Source of the DNA: a virus
Reading direction: 5' to 3' (one strand)
IMG/VR virus record: IMGVR_UViG_3300034374_007207
Coordinates: 1-51,205 of that record
Length of the DNA stretch: 51,205 nucleotides
Under the pieces are notes generated by a model, which worked only from the letters and a program-made list of their open reading frames with translations, ran no database searches and had not been told where the DNA came from. This document shows, one piece after another, positions 39,673 to 51,000 of the stretch (position 1 is its first letter; each line of letters begins with the position of its first letter). Made by a program: the position numbers and the translations under genes.

Positions 39673-40266
39673 TTAATATATTCCGTTTTCTACAATTTGC
39701 GTGTAAATATTCTCTAGATCAACTGTATAATAAGACTTTGATAAGAATCCATCAGCAGCATGCATCCATAATGTTAGTGCTGAGTCATTAGTATTTACGT
39801 AAGAATCTATCATTAGTTGTATAGAGCTAAATAAGTCCACCCTGTCAGCCACAGATAACTCATAACCCATAGATATCTTTGCCGTTGATATTCTAATTTC
39901 TCTTGTATTTATAGATATTTCCGCATGTTGCATAAAATTGTTAGCGTCTTCTTTCTCTGTAAATACTTGTTGTCTCAGTAAAGAATCATTTATAATCATT
40001 CTTTTTGATAAACACTTTTTCTCCTGCTCTGTACAGTTGTTCCATTTGTCTGTTTCTGTCTCCCCTGGCTTTGCTTCAAACAGTATAGCCATTTCTTTAG
40101 TAGCTCTTACATAGTCTGCTGCATAACCTCCATACAAATCATTGTTTACTATGCTAGTAATATCAAACCAATCTACTAGAGGGATGTCGCTATATTGATA
40201 TGGATACACACCGCTTACTGTTTCATTAACAAAAGGAACGCCAATATCTTTTCTGTATAAGTCCAT
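39673..40266 (-). CDS. Virion-associated protein, 197 residues
   Basis: It starts MDLYRKDIGVPFVNETVSGV and is mostly helical after an N-terminal beta-like segment, with acidic and Asn-rich stretches. No catalytic motif. It lies between fibre genes on the same strand with short gaps, so a structural role is likely. Confidence 0.5.
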   Translation of the reverse strand: MDLYRKDIGVPFVNETVSGVYPYQYSDIPLVDWFDITSIVNNDLYGGYAADYVRATKEMAILFEAKPGETETDKWNNCTEQEKKCLSKRMIINDSLLRQQVFTEKEDANNFMQHAEISINTREIRISTAKISMGYELSVADRVDLFSSIQLMIDSYVNTNDSALTLWMHAADGFLSKSYYTVDLENIYTQIVENGIY

Positions 40267-40268
40267 GC

Positions 40269-40853
40269 TTAAGGTTTTTCATCAGATAATGTTCTCCATT
40301 TACTTACTGTTGAATCATAGTAAATAATTGCCGAACTATTTTGACGCAGGTTAAAAGTTGTAAGCTCAGATGGTAATATTCTATTATCCGCTAAACTACT
40401 AGAGTTGTTATTTAATAAACCTAAATTAAAAGCTGAGTTATTGAACAACACTTTAAAATCACCATGATAGGTTTTTTGGAATCCGCTAATAAATCTTGCA
40501 GTTGTATCGGGTTGAATATAAATCAATTTGGCATTTATCCATCCTGTTGGGTTATAATTATTTTGTGTTGAACTTATTGCCGGAGGCTGTATGATTGTGT
40601 ATACATGCCCATATAACGGCACAAGAGTCTGTATAACGCCATCAAACTCATCTTTGGCAGATATACTACCATTCTGAAGTAACGTCTCTAATTCTTGATT
40701 GTCGGCAATGTCAGACATAGCAAAGTTGCCATTAGTGGCATCAAACATATCAACATCAACAGCACCAACAGCCAATACAAAATTATCTAAACTGCTGATA
40801 GTTATCGGTGATCCTGTAAGATTACTTATTTTAAATTCTGCAAACTGTATCAT
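40269..40853 (-). CDS. Fibre/attachment protein, 194 residues
   Basis: The first half contains SGSPITISSL-type and NQELETLLQNGSISAKDEFD segments, a form I associate with N-terminal docking domains of fibres. The remainder is beta-rich. It overlaps the next gene by four bases. Receptor binding is not shown. Confidence 0.55.
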   Translation of the reverse strand: MIQFAEFKISNLTGSPITISSLDNFVLAVGAVDVDMFDATNGNFAMSDIADNQELETLLQNGSISAKDEFDGVIQTLVPLYGHVYTIIQPPAISSTQNNYNPTGWINAKLIYIQPDTTARFISGFQKTYHGDFKVLFNNSAFNLGLLNNNSSSLADNRILPSELTTFNLRQNSSAIIYYDSTVSKWRTLSDEKP

Positions 40854-41659
40854 ACTTTAGTTATTTGTACATTTGCTTCAAAAATTCTAGCTGTACCACT
40901 ACCATCATTTGACAATTGTATTTCAATAGTATTGTTGCCTGCTGACAATGTTACCTGTTTACTTATATGCCCATAAAATATTTCACTTGAGCTTATTGGT
41001 TGTTTTTTAAATTCTTGACTAAAAACATTGGTAGTGTTGATTTGTGGATTTACAACAACACGACCGCTTGTTGATGTATTAAAACAAATATAACTTAGCT
41101 CAAACCAATAATCCCCTCCTGTTGCACTTACAATATTACTTATCTCTGTACCTCCCTGCACAAAGGTAAAGTATTCTATATCTACAGCAGTAGCATTGTC
41201 TATTGTTTCTGTACGCTCTAGGTAGAACTGCTCAACAGTAGCACCACCACTAGCATCTATTGTAATCTCATCTGCTGATCCGGTTAGGGTAATATTAGTG
41301 CCCGCAACTAAGCTTTTAAACTCTAGGTCAACACCTGTCTTCTGTGCAAATACTCCTTCACCTGCACCTAAGTTAGAAGCTGTATTAGCTTCACCTGATC
41401 CTCCGGGAATACTTGGTGCTGTCAGATATGCTATAGAATCTACTTTAGATTGTAAAACACCATCAATCTTAACTAAAACCTTATCATTATTTACCGCATC
41501 TAGTATAGATACAGCAAAAGCAGAGTTGACTTGCTGATACTGAAATTGATCAGTAATAAACACCTCTTCATTAGGAAGTATGTTCAGTGTCAACTCCTTT
41601 ATAAATATAGTTTCTGATGGACTAGAAACATTAACTAATGTGACTATAGCAATACTCAT
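40850..41659 (-). CDS. Fibre protein with the same repeated module, 269 residues
   Basis: The N-terminal part (1-80) is a docking-type domain. Residues 89-136 (GEANTASNLGAGEGVFAQKT, then DLEFKSLVAGTNITLTGSAD) are clearly related to residues 68-113 of the gene at 37653. The C-terminal part is a beta-rich domain with SAGNNTIEIQLSNDG. The shared module was probably duplicated and linked to two different heads. Confidence 0.7.
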   Translation of the reverse strand: MSIAIVTLVNVSSPSETIFIKELTLNILPNEEVFITDQFQYQQVNSAFAVSILDAVNNDKVLVKIDGVLQSKVDSIAYLTAPSIPGGSGEANTASNLGAGEGVFAQKTGVDLEFKSLVAGTNITLTGSADEITIDASGGATVEQFYLERTETIDNATAVDIEYFTFVQGGTEISNIVSATGGDYWFELSYICFNTSTSGRVVVNPQINTTNVFSQEFKKQPISSSEIFYGHISKQVTLSAGNNTIEIQLSNDGSGTARIFEANVQITKV

Positions 41660-41662
41660 TTA

Positions 41663-41950
41663 CTATTTTTTTCTATTCATCTTGTTAGTCTTAGCTCTCA
41701 TACCTCTCTTAGGGTATTTACTCTCACCTCCCTTCATCATTTTCTTCATCATCTCCATGCCTCCCATAGCTTTATCAAGCTTGCCTGTCATAGTAGCTTT
41801 AGTCATCATTTTTTCTGCACCATACTTCATTTGTTGCATAGCATTCATTGACTTGTCTTCACCACCCATAGCCATATACCCCATTTTGTTTCTTACTTTT
41901 GTAGGTAATTTACCTAAACTTCCTTTTTTTGATTTTGGTACTTGTTTCAT
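41663..41950 (-). CDS. Met/Lys-rich basic protein, 95 residues
   Basis: It contains GKLPTKVRNKMGYMAMGGED and then a helical region rich in Met and Lys (MMTKATMTGKLDKAMGGMEM). The opening 'LPTKVRNKMGYM' pattern is one I have met in small phage proteins. Composition suggests an internal virion protein or DNA-associated peptide. It overlaps its neighbour by four bases. Confidence 0.6.
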   Translation of the reverse strand: MKQVPKSKKGSLGKLPTKVRNKMGYMAMGGEDKSMNAMQQMKYGAEKMMTKATMTGKLDKAMGGMEMMKKMMKGGESKYPKRGMRAKTNKMNRKK

Positions 41951-42186
41951 TTCTTTGATTTTTTCATTTTAGATAATGTGATTGCTAGTCTGGCACGTTG
42001 ACCAGTCTTAGTGTTTTTCTTAGCTTGTTGGTTTAGCCAGGTTTTTTTGATTGTGCCGTCTGCTTTCAGTGCGCCTGCTCTTTTAGCTGTAGCTTTTAAA
42101 GAACCAGGTTTCTTTATTGCACCTTTTATCCATTTCTTTTTTTTCATGGCATCAACCATTTGAAGAACATCTTTATGTATCCCCAT
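41947..42186 (-). CDS. Lys/Ala-rich basic protein, 79 residues
   Basis: It has the pattern WIKGAIKKPGSLKATAKRAG followed by a helix (LNQQAKKNTKTGQRARLAIT). Repeated 'KGAIKKPGSL...AKRAGAL' forms are known to me from small phage proteins. It is overlapped at its start by the 35-residue frame at 42144-42251 and lies close to the giant gene. Likely DNA- or capsid-associated. Confidence 0.6.
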   Translation of the reverse strand: MGIHKDVLQMVDAMKKKKWIKGAIKKPGSLKATAKRAGALKADGTIKKTWLNQQAKKNTKTGQRARLAITLSKMKKSKK

Positions 42187-42251
42187 GTCTTACATAATGA
42201 GAATGTCCATATTTCCCAAAGAATCTTTCCTATTATCTCTTTTGCTTTCAT
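42144..42251 (-). CDS. Tiny 35-residue amphipathic peptide
   Basis: ATG at 42251-42249 is in the ATTATG leader form and the frame gives MKAKEIIGKILWEIWTFSLC then KTWGYIKMFFKWLMP. It overlaps the 79-residue basic gene by 43 bases in another frame. The standard leader supports it; size and overlap keep it uncertain. It would form an amphipathic or membrane-active helix. Confidence 0.4.
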   Translation of the reverse strand: MKAKEIIGKILWEIWTFSLCKTWGYIKMFFKWLMP

Positions 42252-42312
42252 AATTGTTTTTTTAAAGATACAAAAAATAAAAATACTTATCAATTGTTCT
42301 GTATGTATAATG

Positions 42313-45300
42313 TTATTTGATATAAAAGTTCTGTAAGTTATCAAAGCTTATCCACTTATTGATTGAATACCAAATAGGCAATGCATCACCCCAGTTTTTA
42401 GTAAGCTTAAGTTGACCTTTTCTATTGCCTCTTTGATAAACATACTCAGAATTTGCCATAAACTCTTCTTCTGAAGATAATGCATACATAAGAGGTGTAG
42501 AAATTGAATATGATAAAGCTTCACCTAATTCACCTAATGTTCTTGTTGATGCAAAAGGAGAGTCTACCATTTTCAGAAGTTGTTTGTAGGAATCCGCACT
42601 AAATACAATCAAAGGTGACATCATTGTAAAATCTTGGACCAATCTATCTGATTGCCATCTTGCCCAGTTTGCTGATCTTTTAAATGTTTTACCTGAATTA
42701 TCACTGTATTCTTTTAATGCAAGATCTTTATATTCTTCATCTTCATCATCATCATCTAATAACATATTAAGCAAACCAGAAACTGCCATAATAGAAAATA
42801 TAAGTCCTGTTTCAGCAATTGTTCTCCAGGCTCCCATGATTCTATTGTTATTTTTCTTCATTAATTCATCCCACTGCAATTCTGTATATTTGCTCTTGTC
42901 AAGATTTTGATACTCCATATATTCCTTAATCATCTTGTCTTTGTCTAAACTTACTTTGTTTAGATTTTTCATACCAAACCATATAAGTTTAATAGCAGAC
43001 TTATACCTACCTTCCATCCAACCTAAGTTTTCATCATAGTATTCTCTTTGAAATCTTGCATTAACAGCAGGCACTACCCATTTATGAAATTGTGCAAGCA
43101 ATTTACCCCAAGAATACTGTTGTAAAACCATTCTATCTTCTTCAGCATAATTACCATGCACTTGTTTGTTTACCTCTCTAATATATGTTCTAATGTTAAT
43201 ACGCATTACATCATCTAAATAAACTTTGCTCTGATCTGTAGCTTCATTAAGTTTGAATTGCCCTGGTGCTTTTAATATTATTAAATCTTCATAACCTTCT
43301 TTAAGCTTTAAACCATTTGTTAGTTTGTTAGAAGCTTTTGAAGGTTCAAAAACATAAGCATCATACAATGATATTTCTGGCATTTTACCATCTTTATCTT
43401 GTACAATAATATCTTTCATAATAGCCATACCAATCTTTGTTTGGTTGACATATTCACCCCAATCCTGCAGTTTAAATGATGCATTAATAGCCCAGCTTTT
43501 CCAATCTTTTTTGCTTTCAAAATCTGAACCCATCTCACGTATATCTGATGCTTTGTCCATCATGCCATAAAATGATACCATAGCTTCAAACTTACTCATA
43601 GCATATTTTGCATCATACGCACTTTTGGATTTTGCCATATCGGAATCTAAAACATCTTCATAATTAACATCTGGTTTGAAGAAAGATGAAGTTCTTTCTA
43701 TAAAACTTTCAATACCCTGTCTTTTAAATTCATTTTCTGCCCATGTATATGACTTCCTACTAAAAAACCTTTGCCCAAAAGCTTCATTGTAATTACTCAG
43801 CTTACCAAACAAGTAGTTATTATAAGAGCCAAATGGATTCAAACTTACATATGAAAATGATGTAAATTTAATAATTCCATTTACTAACTTATCAAAAGCA
43901 TTTTTAGGAATCTTATCTTTTTGATAGATATTCATGTTCATAAAAGCCTGCGCTCTTTTATACACATTAGAATCTTTACCTGATATAGTTGATTTCTCTT
44001 GAAATTCTTTCCCTTTAAATAAGCCGTATTTAAAGTTACCGGCAGGTCTAAACTGTCTATTTTCTATAACGGATAAAAACGTATGGTAGATATCCTCAGC
44101 TTCACTCATAGTTTCATAATTCTCAGCCATTAGTGAAAACTGCAATAAAGTAGATGTTAGATCTCTACTAACTTCATTAGATGCAGGCCTAGCATCTATA
44201 ACTTCTCTTTGACCTTTTAATACAGCTCTTTGTTTTTTTAATTCCTCAAGAGTAATATCACCATTTTTAAATTTCTCATTTAGTTGCTGTAGCTCATTAT
44301 CTATCTCTTTTAGTTTTTCATCATCTCTAAGTCTACCTGTAAATCTGATAGGAACAGCATCAATAACTTCACCAAACTCATTTGTTGTAACGGCACGTAG
44401 ATAAGATGTGTTTGTAAAAAACTCTACAATAGAGCGTAGAGTATCTTTGAGCTTATACCATAATGTTTGAACACCTAAAGGTTTACTAGAATATGCCTTT
44501 GCAAATTTGTTTCTAACAACAGGTATTCTACCATACATACTTGCTCTTTCACCTGGAGGTAATTTATCAAGTAGTAAGTTTAATGTTTCTTTATAGTATA
44601 AATAATATTCTTTTTGAACTTCACCCAACTTTGTAGTTGGATTCATAATATCTCTATACTTCTCATTTGTAAGAAGCTTACCGTTTGAATCTACAGTCTT
44701 TAGTTTTTTATATTCATTTTTTACTACCCACTTTGTATTCATTTTTGTTTTTGCAGTAGGCGCACCTTTTTCATACCATACAGTCATATATGATATCTTA
44801 TTCATGTACTTATTTCTGAAGTTTTCATACTCTCTTTGTGATATACCTATCTTTTTATCCCAAACTTCTCCTCCTCTATTTTTGAAATATGCTACTTTAT
44901 CTCTTGCGTTTTTATATTCTTCTGTATACTCAAAATTTAATCCTGAAGTATAAGTGCCGTTTTCTATTTTTTCTCCCGCTAAAAACTCTGAGTATTCTCT
45001 CTTGGCATTTGCAAGGTCAATATTATATTGTATTTGCTCTGGTGTAAAGTTTCTTGGATCATCTATTTCTATATACTTTTTAATATCTCCTGTTTCACTG
45101 TCATAAAGTTTAGATTTTAATTCTCTAACCTTATTGATAAATTCAACAGATTCTTGCTCTACAAGTGTACCATCTTCATTTATCATAAAGTCATAAAACT
45201 TTTCAGGATCCTTCTCTTCTGAATAGAACTCTAGTTTCTGACCCATAGCAACTATGCCTTCAGCTCTAAGGTTAACAGTTTCTGCAAGCTTTCTTTTTCT

Positions 45301-48093
45301 TTGTTTAAACATTTTTTTCATAACCCGGAGAAAAATATCTTCAGATGTATCCATGTCTCCTGTCCAGTATTCTAAGCCACTAATATCTAACCCCTCTCTC
45401 ATCATGCTATCTATTTCTTCAAGAGTGAGATCCTGGCTTGTTGTACCATATATTTTATCCCTAACAAAGTCAAACATGGCTTGGTCTGTAAGACTTAACC
45501 TTACGCTATCATTTTCTGTAAGTTCATTTAGCTTACCTTGAAGTCTTAGTATAAGCTTGGATATTCTTGGGTTAACAAAATCACCATCCTTAACAGTTTT
45601 GAGATTATAAAACTGCATTGCAAACTCTTTGGCATTTTTTACATATTTCAAAAAATTGCTATCATCAAAGTTTGAAGGATTCTGAAGGTAATCTATAAAG
45701 TTATCAGACTGTTTAATTGCGTCTAGCAATACCTCAACATATGATTGATTAATTTGCTGTTGATTAGTAGAACCTAAAGCCAAAGATATCATACCTAAAG
45801 TCTTATCTATCTTTTTAATATTGTCTAATGGTTTACCCTTAACAAATATTTGGTTTGTCAACTGCTGTATTGCCTCTCTCCGCTTCAGTAAAATATTTTC
45901 ATAAGCCTCAAGATTTTTCTTGATAGCATTTGTTTCAGTATTTAATTCCTCCTCAGTAAACTCTTGCGTGTCTGGCCTAGATGGATTCTCTAAATACTCT
46001 TGTGTAGGTTCAACATATTTCAAATCTTCAACTAAATAAGAAGCAGCAATTTCTGATATTTTTAAAGGAAACTTAGACAACTCAAAATCTTGTATTTCTC
46101 CTTCAATTTTTTGTGCGTTCTTACCTTCAAACTCAAATTCATTTAGATACTTCTGATCTACACCCTTACCTTCAGCGGCTATCCTAACATTGATAGTAAA
46201 ATATGGATCATGAGGAGTAATTTCATAACCCATATTTTCTAATATAGATGAATACAAAGCTAACTGAAGAGCATGTTTCTGTTGTTTGCTAAATGTAGAA
46301 ATTTCATTACCTAGTTTTTTGGAAGACTCATTTAATAATGTTCCATCAATAGGCCACATCTTAGTATAGCTAGGTGAATTTATACTATGTACACTTGTTT
46401 TTAAGTCAATAACCTTTAGCTGACCTTCAGGAGTTATCAAAAGCAAGTCAATAGCACCGGCAATATTCTTATAGTTTTCAGTGTCTTGAGCTTTGTTGTG
46501 TATAATTACCTGTGGTATAAGAATATCTCCAGCATTTTTAACACCAGATAAGAATATATTGAAGTTTTCATATATCTTTTTGATTTCTTCTTCTTGCTTT
46601 TCAACACTTTCTGAAAGTAAATTTAAAGGCGTTTGCTTGTTGCTGTTTAGTTTTTGCAATGTTTGCTCTATGCTATTACCTAATATTAAATTTTCCAATA
46701 CAGTATCAAATATATTACCCATATACTTGTTAAAGTCAAATTCATTAGAAGAAAATTTCTTATTAAAAGTGCTAGTACTACTTACATATTCTTCACTTTT
46801 GTTAAATACATTAGTATATGTATGCGTTTCTTCATCTAAGACAACCAAAGTTCTTTCATCAAAAGGTCCTTTTTCTGTTATTGAAGCAGCAAACTGATCA
46901 TATTCTTCATCTACCTCCATAACATTTTTAAAAAGGCTTAAAACCACCCTTTTTTGAGCCTCAGAACCAACTTCTAATGCATTGTCTACAACCTTTTGTT
47001 TATCTTCAGACAAGGCATATTTTACTTTCATTTGTTTTGGTATATCAAACTGCAATAACAAGTCTGGAGTATTAAGTTTTTTTGCTATTTCTGTTAATGT
47101 TGTGTTGGCATCAATAGTTGATATGGGCAAAGTAATACCCCTTATAGATGATGCCATATTTGATATAGCATTTTTAAAGAACTGTAAAAACTTTTTTATA
47201 GCATTTAAAAACTTACCAGTTGGCTTGTTTTCATATTCCTTTTTAAAATGCTTTGAGAGTGCCTGTGTAACAAGCTCTTCTTCTATATCTTTTTCATATA
47301 ATCTATCTATCTTTTTAAAAAGTTCAGGGTATGATTCCTTTGCTTCCTCAAATAGATTATCAAACAACTCCTTGTTTTCTATCTTTAATGCTGCTACTAG
47401 CGGGTGCAAAACTTCCTCTACTGCTATCTCATCAGTAACTCTGGAATCTATAAGTACAACTTGATTATTTACAGGATTAAAGAAAGATTTGACTTGATTA
47501 AAATCTACATTTTCTTTTAACTCATCAGGTATAGCATCATAAATAATTTTTGCATCAGATAAAGATACAAACTGATAGTCTAATCCCGGCACTTTAGGCA
47601 ATATGTAGTCAAGTATTTTTCTTGTCTTATCAAGCTTTGCTTTTTTCCTATCTAATACTGGATTGTTATCACTTATGATTTTGTTGTTAAATGTGACTTC
47701 TGCACTAGGATTGTTTGTATCTACAGTTATAAAATCTGCAGGTACATCATTAAAGACAAGTATATTTTTTATTATGCTAGATTTATTCTGTAATGCTTGT
47801 GAAGAGTTTAAATAATCTGATTTTGTTAACTTAATAAATACTTGATCATTAACTTGTTCAACTAAATCCATGCTTATCAGATTGTCTACAATTGTTTTTT
47901 GTAAACTTTCTTTTTTAGTTGCGGCTTCTTTTTTCATAGATCTTCTCATTTCCTTAACCTGATTATAGGTAGGAATAGCATCACTATTATTCTGGCTTTG
48001 CCACATCATTGCTAAAGCATATGCTTGATTTTCACTAGGAAATGATAAAGCAAGATCTTTAAACTCTTTTAAATTTTTATTTATACAAGCCAT
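42313..48093 (-). CDS. Giant 1926-residue multidomain virion cargo/ejection protein
   Basis: Visible parts in order: a helical N-terminus; a degenerate metallopeptidase-like segment EEVLHPLVAAL (about 226-236), where the first His of HExxH is Glu, followed by EEELVTQALSKHF (about 271-283); a PD-(D/E)XK nuclease domain (about 430-650) with GAIDLLLI, KVIDLKTS and QQKHALQLALYSSIL; long helical stretches; a membrane helix (about 1762-1779) followed by an acidic cluster; and a basic C-terminus. It lies one base from the RNA polymerase gene, so the two are made and probably packaged together. Giant proteins at this place in crAss-like phages are virion cargo. The enzymatic activity is inferred. Confidence 0.8.
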   Translation of the reverse strand: MACINKNLKEFKDLALSFPSENQAYALAMMWQSQNNSDAIPTYNQVKEMRRSMKKEAATKKESLQKTIVDNLISMDLVEQVNDQVFIKLTKSDYLNSSQALQNKSSIIKNILVFNDVPADFITVDTNNPSAEVTFNNKIISDNNPVLDRKKAKLDKTRKILDYILPKVPGLDYQFVSLSDAKIIYDAIPDELKENVDFNQVKSFFNPVNNQVVLIDSRVTDEIAVEEVLHPLVAALKIENKELFDNLFEEAKESYPELFKKIDRLYEKDIEEELVTQALSKHFKKEYENKPTGKFLNAIKKFLQFFKNAISNMASSIRGITLPISTIDANTTLTEIAKKLNTPDLLLQFDIPKQMKVKYALSEDKQKVVDNALEVGSEAQKRVVLSLFKNVMEVDEEYDQFAASITEKGPFDERTLVVLDEETHTYTNVFNKSEEYVSSTSTFNKKFSSNEFDFNKYMGNIFDTVLENLILGNSIEQTLQKLNSNKQTPLNLLSESVEKQEEEIKKIYENFNIFLSGVKNAGDILIPQVIIHNKAQDTENYKNIAGAIDLLLITPEGQLKVIDLKTSVHSINSPSYTKMWPIDGTLLNESSKKLGNEISTFSKQQKHALQLALYSSILENMGYEITPHDPYFTINVRIAAEGKGVDQKYLNEFEFEGKNAQKIEGEIQDFELSKFPLKISEIAASYLVEDLKYVEPTQEYLENPSRPDTQEFTEEELNTETNAIKKNLEAYENILLKRREAIQQLTNQIFVKGKPLDNIKKIDKTLGMISLALGSTNQQQINQSYVEVLLDAIKQSDNFIDYLQNPSNFDDSNFLKYVKNAKEFAMQFYNLKTVKDGDFVNPRISKLILRLQGKLNELTENDSVRLSLTDQAMFDFVRDKIYGTTSQDLTLEEIDSMMREGLDISGLEYWTGDMDTSEDIFLRVMKKMFKQRKRKLAETVNLRAEGIVAMGQKLEFYSEEKDPEKFYDFMINEDGTLVEQESVEFINKVRELKSKLYDSETGDIKKYIEIDDPRNFTPEQIQYNIDLANAKREYSEFLAGEKIENGTYTSGLNFEYTEEYKNARDKVAYFKNRGGEVWDKKIGISQREYENFRNKYMNKISYMTVWYEKGAPTAKTKMNTKWVVKNEYKKLKTVDSNGKLLTNEKYRDIMNPTTKLGEVQKEYYLYYKETLNLLLDKLPPGERASMYGRIPVVRNKFAKAYSSKPLGVQTLWYKLKDTLRSIVEFFTNTSYLRAVTTNEFGEVIDAVPIRFTGRLRDDEKLKEIDNELQQLNEKFKNGDITLEELKKQRAVLKGQREVIDARPASNEVSRDLTSTLLQFSLMAENYETMSEAEDIYHTFLSVIENRQFRPAGNFKYGLFKGKEFQEKSTISGKDSNVYKRAQAFMNMNIYQKDKIPKNAFDKLVNGIIKFTSFSYVSLNPFGSYNNYLFGKLSNYNEAFGQRFFSRKSYTWAENEFKRQGIESFIERTSSFFKPDVNYEDVLDSDMAKSKSAYDAKYAMSKFEAMVSFYGMMDKASDIREMGSDFESKKDWKSWAINASFKLQDWGEYVNQTKIGMAIMKDIIVQDKDGKMPEISLYDAYVFEPSKASNKLTNGLKLKEGYEDLIILKAPGQFKLNEATDQSKVYLDDVMRINIRTYIREVNKQVHGNYAEEDRMVLQQYSWGKLLAQFHKWVVPAVNARFQREYYDENLGWMEGRYKSAIKLIWFGMKNLNKVSLDKDKMIKEYMEYQNLDKSKYTELQWDELMKKNNNRIMGAWRTIAETGLIFSIMAVSGLLNMLLDDDDEDEEYKDLALKEYSDNSGKTFKRSANWARWQSDRLVQDFTMMSPLIVFSADSYKQLLKMVDSPFASTRTLGELGEALSYSISTPLMYALSSEEEFMANSEYVYQRGNRKGQLKLTKNWGDALPIWYSINKWISFDNLQNFYIK

Positions 48094-48094
48094 G

Positions 48095-51000
48095 TTAGAA
48101 AGGTTTGTTTTTTGTTAAATTACATTTTAAATAATTGAAAAATTCTTCTTCAGAACCTAAGTAACTATCTGCATGCATTTTAGCTAATGATTCCATATCA
48201 GTAATAATATAATCAGAAGGATCTAAATTATTTTCATCCATCCATTTTTCAATAAGTCTAACTACTTCTTTTTGTTTGTCTTTAGTATCAGGTAAGTTTT
48301 CAACAGCTGTAATAGCTTCATTACCTTGTTGTTCTTCTTGTGATTGATTTTTCTCTTCTTCTAATTTTTCTATTATATCTTCATTAGTCATAAGATCACC
48401 AAACAAAAATCCTGCACCCCACTGAGCCTTTGAACCTACAGGTTTGACTTCTTCATATTGGGCATAAAAACCTAAATATGCTTTATTATCAAAGTCAATT
48501 TCTTGATTACCTTCAGAAGTTAATAATTTTTTTAGTTTATAGGTAGTTTTTACACCATCAATTACAATTTGGTAATACGGTGCAAATTTAAACAATCTAC
48601 TATTTCTAGCTGTATACATAAAGTTTTTCTTCATGCTTTCCTTTGCGCTTTTTAATTTCTCATCAGATATATCCGGTGAAATTACTTGCACATCAGATGC
48701 AGTTGCAGAGTCATCTGCTGATAAAGAATAAGGATTAAAAACCAATCTACCATCTTTAACATAAGTAGAATATCCTAGCTGACCCATAATTCTTGATTCA
48801 GAAAGATTTTTATTTTCTTCAAATACTTTCTGCACCTCATCAATAGATTCTTGTGTTACTTTTATTTGTTTAAATCCAAAGTCATTGCTAAAATAAGAGC
48901 TAGAGGCTATAAAATAATTTTCAGCAAACTCTTTGAAATATTCATTCATCTCTTCAGTTGTAATGTCTGAGTTTTTAAATTTCTCAAACACCTCATTAAC
49001 TGAAGTGTAATAGCTCTTACCATTGTGTGTATAGCCCATTACCTCAGAAGTAATAGCCTGCATAATAGATCCATATCTACGTTGCATGCCATCTTTAGCT
49101 AAAAGATAATGAAATATTGCAAGTGCTATATCTCTTCCACCATTTTCATCTCTGTATAGTTTATTAAAGTCATCCAGGATATCTTGCTTTCTATTATCAG
49201 GTATTTTAGATGTAAGATTATTTTTAAGCATGTTAATACCATCAGCATTGTCTGTATAATCTACATAATTTATAAACTCATCTAATAAGAAGTTTCCTTC
49301 AATATCTAATTCATCAATCTTCTCTAAAATAACATCACTAATGCTTTTGGTGTTCTTATTTCCATTGCTAAAAGGATGTATATAACTATTGGCATTAAGC
49401 AATCCTCCTATACTAGGATCTCCCTGCATGTTTTTCATATACATCTTTACATTTAGATAAGAAGCAAGATCGTATTTTAATCTTTCTCTACCTTTAGAGG
49501 TAGCATATGAAATAACATCATCTATTAAAGCATTGTATAAATCTTTAAATTGTGGAGTTTGTGTCAATACTAGCTCTGGCAAAACTGTTGTCTTGATATC
49601 ATTGTATATCTCATAGTTTTTCTTGATTATCTTATTGAGTGCTACACCTTCATCAACAAATAACTTTTTAGCATTGTATGGATGTTTTTTTGCATCAAGC
49701 GTTTCTTCTTCTAATCCAAGCTTTTCTATTGCACTTTCTATTTGGTCCAGTTCACTTGTTTTTTTAACACCTTTTTGTATACCAAATAATACACCCAGGT
49801 TGTAGTTATAATCAGAAATATCACTTGCTCTTCTATAATTATAAAGCAATGAATACAAGCTGCTCAAGAATTGTTTTTCTTCACTATTAGGTTTTTGACC
49901 ATCTTTACTTTTTTCAATAATATCATTCAAGTTCATATTTGAATTAATTAAATCCTCTAATGTTTTATTAGAAACATTATTTTCAAATTTGATATTATTG
50001 TCTGTCATTATAGTTTTTAAAGAAGCAATATCTTGATTAAGTCTTCTTTTGAATTTTTTACCAGTGCCTTCATCACCATATGTTTTGACTATATATGGGT
50101 TCATGGTCATCATAATACCTGTCTCCAAAGGTACACCCAGCATAACCATGTTAGATAAAACGCTAAGTGAATTTATATTGATATTAAACTTACCTGCATA
50201 TTGTGCTTTCGCATTATCTGTCATAGCTGTAATGATAGCAGACATTACATACTGTGTTCTATAACCATATGTTACATTGCCATTTTCATCAATAATTTTT
50301 TCTTTTATAGCTCCATACTTTTTAAACACTTTACCGTTTATAAGAAGCTCAAAGTTTACATTTACACTAATTCCTAGCGTACCTAGTTTAGGCAAATAAG
50401 CATTTGGTAATACAGATGCACCAATAAGCCTAGATCCCATCTGGTTGTTAATATATGCGAGTAATGCACCTGTAATACTGTCATTATCAAACGTCTCATC
50501 AAGGACTGTCTTTTTCCACTCAGGAAATTTTTTTTCAAATGATTTAAGAACATCTTCAAGAGGCTTCATGTTTGCAGGGTCTAAAGCAACTGCTGGTATT
50601 GTTTCTCCTGAATCTTCAAGGTCATTCTTTCCATCTAATGTTTTTTTCCTAGTTGTAAGATTACCTTCCTCATCAAAATATAGTTTCTGTACACTTGTAA
50701 TGGCTTTGTTAGAAACCATTGCTGCTTTTTGATCTAATATCTTATTGTTTAGCGGCGCAGCAAAAGGATAATAACCATACTGCTGCTCAAATGCATCAAA
50801 GTCAACTTTTGTTATAGGCATACCTATCATTGTCAAAGCTATAATTGCTTTTTCATTCATGCCTAAAGCTTCAGCCTCTTCCCTGCTGAACTCATCTAAT
50901 TTAATTTGACCTAAACTATTGCCTTGAGCTACATATTTTTCATATGCTTCATAATAAACAGTACCAGGATCATTAACTTTTTCATTTACATATTGTATAA

